Source: MWCR01 sp049325475 (lineage in GTDB: Bacteria > Patescibacteriota > Patescibacteriia > 2-12-FULL-60-25). Taken from it: a DNA stretch of 64,000 nt. The notes under the pieces were generated by a model. That model was not told the origin of the DNA. It saw only the letters and a list, made by a program, of their open reading frames with translations, and did not search any database. Shown in pieces: positions 44,888 through 51,635 of this stretch. The stretch spans positions 182,860-246,859 of the forward strand of contig JBMOLN010000004.1 in assembly GCA_049325475.1 (NCBI GenBank), in the 5' to 3' direction. Each line of letters opens with the position of its first letter. Position 1 is the first letter of the stretch. The translations under genes and the position numbers were made by a program.

Positions 44888-46129
44888 ATGCCAAAGAGGG
44901 GCAATAAAAATAAGACGATTCATAAGAAAATCGCCCATCACTCAAAACGCGCCTTGCATCATGTAAAGGATCATTTTGTTAAGCATGAAGGCAATAATCA
45001 TCATCCGCACGTTTTAAAGCATCATGTTTTGTTGGGTTATAGTTTGATTTTAATCTTAGTTAAGATACTGGCTGTGACGGTTTCTTTGGTTTTGCCGGAT
45101 TTGGATCTTTATGCCTCGGCGATCACGCCGGTGAATATTTTAGCTTTGACAAATTCGGCCAGGGCCGCGATAGGAATCCCGGGATTGACCATGAATGCCC
45201 AACTATCCGCTTCCGCCGCGGCTAAAGCGCAGGACATGCTAAAAAATCAGTATTTTGCTCATCATAGCCCCAGCGGTGTTTCGCCTTGGTACTGGATTAA
45301 ATGGGCAGGATATGATTATCAGCACAGCGCGGAAAACTTGGCCGTGCATTTTAATTCTTCGGAATCGGTTTATAACGGCTGGATGGCCAGCGCCAGTCAT
45401 AAAAAGAACATTGTTAATCCTGACTTTATAGAAACCGGCGTGGGAATCGCCATGGGCGAGTTTGAAGGAGTCGATACTATTTTCGTGGTTCAGCATTTTG
45501 GTAAACCTGCCATTATTGAGCCGAAAACCGAACCGGTGACCGAGACCGAACCCGAAGCTGCGACCGACCTCGAACCGGAGGCGGTCGAAGCCGATTTAAC
45601 AAATACTGAAACAAAACCGGAAATTGCCACTGCTTTCGCAGACCCAACGCCGCCGAAAAATCCAAAAAGCGCCGAGGAAGTTTTTGAAAATGACGTTGAT
45701 ATAATCAAGATAGATCCCAAGTCCGATGAAATTCAAGTCAGTGTCGCGGGCGTGAGCGATCAGAAAAAAGAAATTAAAACCAAAAAAATCGCTAACAACG
45801 CAGCCACCGAACCGTCCGCGGTTATAACCGAGATTCTAAACGATGACGGCAGGACGATAGAAAAGGAAGTCGCCTGGATCAGCAATGATCCATCAATAAT
45901 CAGCATGTTCTCATTAGCCGAACCTGATCCGGGAACAAAAATATTCGGCCTGTTCTCTTCGAGAGATATTCAAAAAATTTCGCACGGAGTTTATGCTTTT
46001 TTCACGGTTTTCCTTTTGGGATCATTGCTGCTATACCTCTTTGTAAAAATGCATATCAAAAAAGTCGCCGTCATCGCTCATGCGCTTAGTGTGATTGGAC
46101 TCGCGGTTGTATTGCTTTTTGTAATTTAG
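44888..46129 (+). CDS. Membrane-anchored CAP/SCP (YkwD-like) domain protein
   Basis: The 413 residues start with a Lys/His-rich tail (HHSKRALHHVKDHF) and a transmembrane helix (LGYSLILILVKILAVTVSLVLP). A CAP domain follows (about 85-215) with NSARAAIGIPGLTMNAQLSASAAAKAQDM, YFAHHSPSG, SAENLAV, WMASASHKKNIVNPDFIETGVGIA and VVQHFGKP. An acidic Thr/Glu/Pro linker comes next and a second helix near the end (GVYAFFTVFLLGSLLLYLFV). The domain would face outward between two membrane helices. CAP proteins are extracellular; enzyme activity is unclear. TATAAC ends 8 nt before the ATG. Confidence 0.85.
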   Translation: MPKRGNKNKTIHKKIAHHSKRALHHVKDHFVKHEGNNHHPHVLKHHVLLGYSLILILVKILAVTVSLVLPDLDLYASAITPVNILALTNSARAAIGIPGLTMNAQLSASAAAKAQDMLKNQYFAHHSPSGVSPWYWIKWAGYDYQHSAENLAVHFNSSESVYNGWMASASHKKNIVNPDFIETGVGIAMGEFEGVDTIFVVQHFGKPAIIEPKTEPVTETEPEAATDLEPEAVEADLTNTETKPEIATAFADPTPPKNPKSAEEVFENDVDIIKIDPKSDEIQVSVAGVSDQKKEIKTKKIANNAATEPSAVITEILNDDGRTIEKEVAWISNDPSIISMFSLAEPDPGTKIFGLFSSRDIQKISHGVYAFFTVFLLGSLLLYLFVKMHIKKVAVIAHALSVIGLAVVLLFVI

Positions 46130-46204
46130 CCTGTGTATAAAAAAATTGGACAGTCTATTGCGTAAATTTTAAGATTGACGAAATTTATTATTATTTTTTT
46201 ATTT

Positions 46205-48058
46205 ATGAAATTCAGATTTTTATTGTTATTTTTGGCCGTTGCCTTGGGTTTTGCATTTGCGGACACGGTGCGGGCCGATGTTGAAGTCACGGAACCTTCT
46301 GAATACACGGCAACAACAGGAACAGTGATCGTTTACAAGGCAGTGATAAACAATGACGCGGGCACATCCGTTCCTGCGGATTTTACTCTGTGGCTGGAGC
46401 ATGCGCCCGGAGGCATGACATCGACAGTATCATTCGCGGGAGAAGGGAGCGGCACAGTACTGGAAGTGGCGGCCGGAAATTATGCCGTTACAGAATCATC
46501 GCTGACCGGATATACAGCTAGCTTTTCAGTGGACTGCTCGGGTACATTAAGCGTCGGCGAAACCAAAACCTGCATAGTTACAAATGATGACGATCCAATC
46601 CCCTTTACGGCTACGACCGGCACGTTGATTGTGATTAAAAATGTTATTAATGACAACGGAGGTACTGCGGTTGCCGGTGATTTTCAGCTCCATGTGAATT
46701 ATGGCGGAGATCCGGGTGTCACTGAAAATTTTACAGGTGATGCCAACGGCACTTCGTTTATCTTGCCTGCCGGCAGTTACAATGTGAGCGAGGACGAATA
46801 TGAAGGATATGCAACAAGTTACGACGAGGGATGCTCGGGAATGATTACGGCCGGTACATCAACAACCTGTATCGTAACCAATGATGATTTTACAACTGCG
46901 ACCACAGCGACTCTTATAGTGATTAAAAGATTACAAAATGATTACCGGGGTTTGATGACGCCGGAAGATTTTCTTCTGGAAGCGACTTACAATCTGCCAA
47001 GGGGAACCGTAACGGATTCGACCGTCCAGATGGCAATCGCGCCTTCTTTTGCTACGACCACGCAATTTAACGGAAGCGAGTCGGGCACTGTTTTTACCGT
47101 TGCCCCCGGCGACTATAAAGTGACGGAACATGAATATCCGGAGTATAACACGACATATACCGATAATTGCAGCGGATCAATCAATGCAGGCCAAACAATA
47201 ACCTGTATTGTGACCAATTATTACCGCAGTTCGGGCGGCGGCGGACGTTATACCGAATATCGTGATGATAACGACGGAGAAGATGATCCTGAAGAAGGCG
47301 GAGGCGATGAACCCGCTGACGAAGGCGGAGGCGATGAAGGCGGTACGGCGACAACGACTCCAAGGGTATTGGGAATTGAAGATTTTGTTATTGATACAGG
47401 GCTTTGCACACTGACCGAGCAAGAAGCTTTATACATAACCGCCGATGTTAATGATATTTTGGCGCATCTCGGTCGATCCAGGGATTTGGAATTAGAGCAA
47501 TATTTCGCCAGATTTTTATCACCTTTGACAATCCCGGCCGGCACAACTCCTGATACCGCAAAGATGACGGAGAACTTTACAGTTTACGGCACGGAAAGCA
47601 ATCAAAGGCTCGGCTCCGGAGAAAGAGCCGGGGTCGTAAACAGCTACCGCGAGGTTTATGGACGCTTGCCGGTTACGGATTGCGACTGGCAAAATGCGGT
47701 AAAGATAGCCAATACAACTTTGCCGTTGGATCTGAATCCTGAAAGAGAGAATAAAATGTTAAATACTTTTGAAGCCATTTACGGACGCAAAGCGGATAGA
47801 GAAGATGTGAAAGACGATATCGCAATTAAAGTGATGACTTATGGCATTCGCCCGCAAATCCGTGATTTGGATGCGGAATGGACCGCCGTATTGATATTTG
47901 AACGGGTTTTTGGCAAAAGGCCTTCAACAGCCGGTGATTGGGACGCAAACCGCGCTATCGCTTACAGCGGTCTGGGACATAATTTGATGAGCAAAGACCT
48001 GACCAATCGTTATAGCAGGATAATGAGTATCAAGGTGAATAATACGCCGATTCGCTAA
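46205..48058 (+). CDS. Large secreted protein with three prealbumin-like (SpaA-type) repeats and a C-terminal YGR-type repeat region
   Basis: The start at 46205 (MKFRFLLLFLAVALGFAFA, signal peptide) is preferred to the TTG at 46175. The 617 residues contain three roughly 90-residue repeats beginning GTVIVYKAVINNDAG / GTLIVIKNVINDNGG / ATLIVIKRLQNDYRG and ending C-x-VTND or VTNY. This is the prealbumin-like fold of Gram-positive-type adhesins and pilins. An acidic Gly linker follows, then a C-terminal region (about 420-617) with three copies of a motif like YREVYGRLPVTDCDW / FEAIYGRKADREDV / FERVFGKRPSTAGDW. It is probably a cell-surface adhesin or attachment protein. No sortase motif or final membrane helix is visible. 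Confidence 0.8.
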   Translation: MKFRFLLLFLAVALGFAFADTVRADVEVTEPSEYTATTGTVIVYKAVINNDAGTSVPADFTLWLEHAPGGMTSTVSFAGEGSGTVLEVAAGNYAVTESSLTGYTASFSVDCSGTLSVGETKTCIVTNDDDPIPFTATTGTLIVIKNVINDNGGTAVAGDFQLHVNYGGDPGVTENFTGDANGTSFILPAGSYNVSEDEYEGYATSYDEGCSGMITAGTSTTCIVTNDDFTTATTATLIVIKRLQNDYRGLMTPEDFLLEATYNLPRGTVTDSTVQMAIAPSFATTTQFNGSESGTVFTVAPGDYKVTEHEYPEYNTTYTDNCSGSINAGQTITCIVTNYYRSSGGGGRYTEYRDDNDGEDDPEEGGGDEPADEGGGDEGGTATTTPRVLGIEDFVIDTGLCTLTEQEALYITADVNDILAHLGRSRDLELEQYFARFLSPLTIPAGTTPDTAKMTENFTVYGTESNQRLGSGERAGVVNSYREVYGRLPVTDCDWQNAVKIANTTLPLDLNPERENKMLNTFEAIYGRKADREDVKDDIAIKVMTYGIRPQIRDLDAEWTAVLIFERVFGKRPSTAGDWDANRAIAYSGLGHNLMSKDLTNRYSRIMSIKVNNTPIR

Positions 48059-48099
48059 ATATGAATGAATTCTGAATTCAGAACTCCGAACTCAGAAAA

Positions 48100-48121
48100 A
48101 ATCCGTCCTTATGGGCGGATT
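48100..48121. terminator. Bidirectional terminator between convergent genes
   Basis: AATCCGTCC / GGGCGGATT stem with a 4-base loop and flanking A and T tracts. Confidence 0.85.
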
Positions 48122-48137
48122 TTTGGTTTTTGGATGG

Positions 48138-49364
48138 TTATTTTTTAGGAATTGCTATGCTTTTAGGCGTGATTAGCAGCAGCAAGATTGCAACAAACGT
48201 GCCGCCAAGACCTAAAAAAGTAAAAGCCATGCCGTTGCCAAAGGCATCCATCAGCAGACCGGCCATAATGGGGCCGATTATATAACCCATATTGGAAGAA
48301 AAATCGCCCATGCCCTTAACCTCTTTTTCCATGGATTGGGATTCGGAGATGAAGTCCGCATAAACACCGTCATTGGCCGGCCAAGCGATGGAAAAAAGGC
48401 TGGAGGAGATGAAGACGATGAGGATAATCGCAAAAACGTTGGTAAATAATCCGAGAGAGCTTAAAACCAATAAACCCAGAATTACCGCATACAACGAACT
48501 CTTTTTCTTGCCTAAGCGACGGACAACGGGCCTGATGAGCCAGATAACAAAAACAACAGGCAAGTAATATGCGGCCAGGAACAATCCGCGGAAGTTTTGC
48601 AATTCAGTTAGGCTTTCCGCAAAAATCGGACCAACGGACCAAAAGAATGCATCAATTAACCCGAGCAAAAAAGTCATGCCGATAACCGGCAGGATTTTAT
48701 GGCCTAAGCGGTTCCATTTTTTTATTTCTTGATAAAAGCTGACCTTTCTCCCCTGCTTCAAAGGTTTGTGATGGCAGGTTTTTTTAGTCATTCCCAGCAA
48801 AACAACATAACCCAGCGCGGCGACTGCTAAAAAGACCGCGGCCGTAATCAGCGGCGAAGTGCCCACGACTTCGCCGATTAGGAAGCCGGCGATTAAAGGC
48901 GCGATAACTGCGCCGGCGGATTTGATTGCGGATAAGAGGCCGAAACTCGATGCTCTTTCCGCAGGCGGTTCGCATCTGGCCACAAAGTCCCAATGCCCGA
49001 AATTGCGCAAATCATAATACAGTCCCCAGACGGCCATGATGATGATAAAAACAAGTACGCTTTTTGCACCCAGCAACATGGCGATAATGGCCGCAGAAGC
49101 TGCGAACATTAATAAATACATTTTGCGGAAGTGGGCATTATCTATGTATTTGCACAGCAAAAAATCAAATAAAGCGCCAAAAACGGATCCGCCGCTGATC
49201 AAGATACCTAAAGTCGTTTTGGAGAATCCGGCCTCGAGCATGAGCAAAGGCATGATATACGATACGATTCCTTCGTAGATTGAGAGAAACAGGATTATAA
49301 ACAATAAAATATGCAAAGGCTGCCAGAGTGCGCGCTTATAGGTTAAAGATTTAATTTGGGGCAT
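48138..49364 (-). CDS. MFS transporter
   Basis: The protein (408 residues from 49364) has about 12 hydrophobic helices. It shows MFS features: LLMLEAGFSKTTLGILISGGSVFGALFDFLLCKYID in the first loop, and a second-half repeat ending GFGNG-type sequence in DAFGNGMAFTF. The substrate cannot be told. The start at 49364 (MPQIKSL) has TATAAT exactly six bases upstream, so transcription would begin at or next to the ATG, one of the clearest leaderless candidates here. It is the last core gene before the tRNA-Ser island. Confidence 0.8.
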   Translation of the reverse strand: MPQIKSLTYKRALWQPLHILLFIILFLSIYEGIVSYIMPLLMLEAGFSKTTLGILISGGSVFGALFDFLLCKYIDNAHFRKMYLLMFAASAAIIAMLLGAKSVLVFIIIMAVWGLYYDLRNFGHWDFVARCEPPAERASSFGLLSAIKSAGAVIAPLIAGFLIGEVVGTSPLITAAVFLAVAALGYVVLLGMTKKTCHHKPLKQGRKVSFYQEIKKWNRLGHKILPVIGMTFLLGLIDAFFWSVGPIFAESLTELQNFRGLFLAAYYLPVVFVIWLIRPVVRRLGKKKSSLYAVILGLLVLSSLGLFTNVFAIILIVFISSSLFSIAWPANDGVYADFISESQSMEKEVKGMGDFSSNMGYIIGPIMAGLLMDAFGNGMAFTFLGLGGTFVAILLLLITPKSIAIPKK

Positions 49365-49466
49365 GGAGATATTATACACCGTACCCATGACCATTGGCGA
49401 TGATATAGCTTGAAATATTTACTACTTTCAGGTAAGCTTTGGGACACGATTTAATAGCCAATTTTT

Positions 49467-49554
49467 GGAGAGGTCGCATAGAGGCCTAGTGCGCTCGCTT
49501 GGAAAGCGAGTATACCGCAAGGTATCGAGGGTTCGAATCCCTCCCTCTCCGCCA
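49467..49554 (+). tRNA. tRNA-Ser(GGA), CCA encoded
   Basis: Acceptor GGAGAGG (49467-49473) pairs with CCTCTCC (49544-49550), discriminator G, CCA at 49552-49554. Anticodon stem CTCGC/GCGAG with loop TTGGAAA gives anticodon GGA. A long variable arm (ATACCGCAAGGTAT) and T-arm GGTTCGAATCC are present, as in class II tRNA-Ser. The gene is intact at its 3' end, which is also the integration site of the downstream island. The recombinase gene on the other strand reads through it. Confidence 0.97.
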
Positions 49555-50997
49555 GTTAGGAAATGTCTTTGTTGGCTCGCCCTCTGCGAGGGCTCGCCAG
49601 CCGATTTTAAGCGCAAATTGGAATTTTTTATCTTTCAAAATGAAGTTCGAGCCGATATTTTTTAGGAATGCTCGGATTTCTTGATTGTCGCTTTGCGACA
49701 AAAGAATTTTGGCTTGGCTACTGGCTAAAATCATTTCTTTCATCGGTTCGAGCCAATTATTTCCTTTTTGTTCAAAATCTTTAATTTTCTGTTGAATGTC
49801 CAGCTTCTCGTTGAGCAGTTTTTGTTTTTTCTGCTGATATTCTTCTGGTTCAATGCCCTTGCCACCGATAAACAGATCAAGCAGGTTTTCCGCTTTGGCT
49901 TCAATTTCTGTTTTCTTGGTTTGGAGATTTTGAACAAAAACTTTCGTTTCTTCTTTTGCCTGTTCTCGTTCCTTGTCTATCTCAGCAAGCATATTTTCTG
50001 CCCAATCGTTAGGCAAAGAAACTTTTTGAATAATTCCTTTCATCTGTTCAACAAGATTTTCTTCTCGCAAATATTTTTCATTACAAGGTTGCTTTTTCTT
50101 GGTGCAACGATAATAGTGATGTCCTTTTTGTTTTTCGGCGGTTATGAGGCAGTCGCAATTTCCACATTTCATCAGACCAGAAAAAGCAAATTCGTGTTTT
50201 CGTTTGCGTTTCTTTTTTCCTCGATTACTCATGACTTGTTGAACAGAATCAAAAAGTTTCTTGGAAATAATTGGCTCGTGCGTTCCGTCATAAATTTCAC
50301 CATTGAAAGAAAATACTCCGTAATAAATTGGATTTTGTAAAAGTCGCTGGACACAGGAAACCGAAAGAACATTGCCTTTATAGCTTCTTAGCCCCGCTTG
50401 ATCCAAAACTTTAGCAAGGGCTTTTAATGTATATTCGCCTGTTGCGTAAAGTTCAAATGCTTTTCTGACAAATGGTGCTTTTTCACTATCAACATCAATC
50501 GCCCTTGTTTTGGGATTATTGGAATAACCAAGCGGGGCAAAGTTTGGCCAAATGCCTTTTCGCAGTTTTGCCCGATGACCTCGTTTGATATTTTCGCTTA
50601 AATTATCTATGTAATATTTGCTTTGACCAAAGGCAATGTTCATCATGAATTTCCCTTGCGGCGTTGAGTCAAACCAAAATGTCGGAAATTTCAAATCTTT
50701 GATTTTTCCTGTGTCCAGCAGATAAATGATTTTTCCGCCGTCTATTGAGTTTCTAGCCAGTCGATCCGGATGCCAAGCCAAAATTCCTTGGGCTTCGCCC
50801 TTTTCAATCCGAGCAAGCATTTCGCCGAATACAGTTCGGCCAGGTTCTTTGGCAGTTTTTGCCTCGCAAAGCGAGGCGACGATTTCAAGTTTTTCTTTGG
50901 TGGCAAATTCTTTTAGCTCAGCAAGCTGAGCTTCAATACTTAAAACCTGTCGTTCTTCGCTGTCAGTTGATTTTCGAGTGTAGATAAAATATTTCAT
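49486..50997 (-). CDS. Large serine recombinase 1, C-terminal tail encoded by antisense tRNA
   Basis: Site-specific integrase of 503 residues. The N-terminal resolvase domain has the nucleophile in YTRKSTDSEERQ (Ser10) and arginines in HPDRLARNS. A recombinase domain follows (about 160-260), then a zinc ribbon (CGNCDCLITAEK...CTKKKQPC, about 280-310), a long coiled coil (about 330-420) and a C-terminal segment ending KTFPNWR. The core TGGCGG encodes the WR. After it the frame continues through the tRNA-Ser gene as RGRDSNPRYLAVYSLSKRAH and stops in the D-arm (TAG, 49486-49488). So the native tail has been replaced on integration. AAGGA five bases before the ATG at 50997 is a ribosome site. It probably drives integration and excision of the neighbouring cassette. 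Confidence 0.93.
   Translation of the reverse strand: MKYFIYTRKSTDSEERQVLSIEAQLAELKEFATKEKLEIVASLCEAKTAKEPGRTVFGEMLARIEKGEAQGILAWHPDRLARNSIDGGKIIYLLDTGKIKDLKFPTFWFDSTPQGKFMMNIAFGQSKYYIDNLSENIKRGHRAKLRKGIWPNFAPLGYSNNPKTRAIDVDSEKAPFVRKAFELYATGEYTLKALAKVLDQAGLRSYKGNVLSVSCVQRLLQNPIYYGVFSFNGEIYDGTHEPIISKKLFDSVQQVMSNRGKKKRKRKHEFAFSGLMKCGNCDCLITAEKQKGHHYYRCTKKKQPCNEKYLREENLVEQMKGIIQKVSLPNDWAENMLAEIDKEREQAKEETKVFVQNLQTKKTEIEAKAENLLDLFIGGKGIEPEEYQQKKQKLLNEKLDIQQKIKDFEQKGNNWLEPMKEMILASSQAKILLSQSDNQEIRAFLKNIGSNFILKDKKFQFALKIGWRALAEGEPTKTFPNWRRGRDSNPRYLAVYSLSKRAH
49549..49554 (+). other. Recombination core 1 (CCGCCA), tRNA/recombinase-1 junction
   Basis: End of tRNA-Ser, followed by gttaggaaatg of recombinase 1. 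On the tRNA side TTCGAAC (minus-strand reading of the T-arm) is separated from the core by 11 bp, the attB-like spacing. Confidence 0.75.
49549..49635. repeat. 87-bp inverted repeat, copy 1 (recombinase-1 3' end)
   Basis: Exact inverted match to 51063-51149. It covers the core and the last 80 coding bases of recombinase 1. Confidence 0.9.
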
Positions 50998-51062
50998 AGG
51001 TTATCCTTAAAAATTAAAAATGAAAATTCGGGAAGCCCGCTTTTGGCCAGCCCCTTCGGGGC

Positions 51063-51194
51063 AAAGATAAAAAATTCCAATTTGCGCTTAAAATCGGCTG
51101 GCGAGCCCTCGCAGAGGGCGAGCCAACAAAGACATTTCCTAACTGGCGGTGTGCTTTCGAAAAAATTCGAACTGATTTCGCCCAAAATTTGTAG
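51063..51194 (+). pseudogene. Remnant of a recombinase-1 3' end joined to the native tail
   Basis: In-frame plus-strand remnant reading KDKKFQFALKIGWRALAEG... to NWR, identical over 87 bp to recombinase 1. After the core it continues as CAFEKIRTDFAQNL and a TAG. The N-terminal part of the gene is missing. The tail after the core is the same as that of recombinase 2. This is the sequence expected at the junction if element 1 were excised as a circle (an attP). Confidence 0.8.
51144..51149 (-). other. Recombination core 2 (CCGCCA on minus), left end of cassette A
   Basis: TGGCGG on the plus strand; TTCGAAC lies 16 bp inside the cassette, the attP-like spacing. Confidence 0.7.
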
Positions 51195-51257
51195 GGCGGG
51201 CGGAATTCCCCCCAGACCCCCCTTCCGCCCGCCCGCAGAAGCGACCTTTTCGGATTG
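51144..51257. repeat. Cassette A terminal inverted repeat, left copy (114 bp)
   Basis: Matches 56398-56511 inverted with one mismatch. It encodes the recombinase tail, then contains a GGGCGGGCGGAA / TTCCGCCCGCCC hairpin whose loop is C6-AGA-C6 (G6-TCT-G6 on the other strand). Confidence 0.92.
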
Positions 51258-51395
51258 AAAAACTGCCAAAGAACCTGAAAAAATATCGGCTCGAACTTCA
51301 TTTTGGGCAAAAAGCGGGCTTCCCTCATTTTTAATTTGATTGATTTCAGTATATTTGTTATCATAGTATTGATGATTGTTAAATGCCAATATCTT

Positions 51396-51401
51396 TATAC
51401 T
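51396..51401 (+). promoter_or_regulatory. -10 box of cassette A, with operator-like repeats upstream
   Basis: TATACT ends 8 nt before the ATG at 51410. Upstream words ATCATAGTA (about 51360) and TGATGATT (about 51371) are also present before the regulator of cassette B, so they are candidate binding boxes for these XRE proteins. Confidence 0.55.
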
Positions 51402-51409
51402 AACATTAT

Positions 51410-51631
51410 ATGGAAGAAAAGAAAATGAATCAAGTCAAAACAATAGGCCAGAAAATCAAAGCATGGCGTAAAAAGAAAGACATTACGCAAGACGCTTTAG
51501 CTAAAAAAGCGAATATTCCCTATACAACTTTGGCTAAAATTGAGAGTGATGTCATTCAAAATCCCTCTTTACAAACGATAACAAAAATCGCCGACGGCCT
51601 CGGCATTTCTTTAGATGATTTAGTGAAATAA
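51410..51631 (+). CDS. XRE-family helix-turn-helix regulator (controller-type), cassette A
   Basis: The 73-residue protein is almost entirely a Cro/CI-type helix-turn-helix: IGQKIKAWRKKKDITQDALAKKAN, then IPYTTLAKIESDVIQNPSLQT. It is closely related to the regulator of cassette B. Small XRE proteins in front of restriction genes usually act as controller proteins that delay nuclease expression after entry into a new cell. The start at 51410 is next to a TATACT box (leaderless); an ATG five codons later is also possible. The methyltransferase fusion starts 4 bases after its stop. Confidence 0.85.
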   Translation: MEEKKMNQVKTIGQKIKAWRKKKDITQDALAKKANIPYTTLAKIESDVIQNPSLQTITKIADGLGISLDDLVK

Positions 51632-51635
51632 AACT

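Larger units (their letters stand above)
51011..51337. repeat. Nested palindromic patchwork between recombinase 1 and cassette A
   Basis: The outer arms aaattaaaaatga + gggaagcccgctttt (51011-51044, with 6 extra bases between the two parts) recur inverted at 51310-51337. Inside lie the attP-like site, the cassette A left repeat, and two displaced pieces of the recombinase 1 gene at 51258-51277 (copy of 50841-50860) and 51278-51305 (copy of 49636-49663), abutting each other exactly, all inverted. No intact gene is present in 50998-51409. Confidence 0.8.

Noticed and set aside
46175..46204. TTG start for the large secreted protein
   Set aside because: The ATG at 46205 begins a normal signal peptide; the upstream residues duplicate hydrophobic sequence without a better ribosome site.
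50994..51389. Minus-strand 131-codon frame upstream of recombinase 1
   Set aside because: It covers the nested inverted repeats and the attP-like remnant; its sequence is the reverse reading of recombinase fragments.
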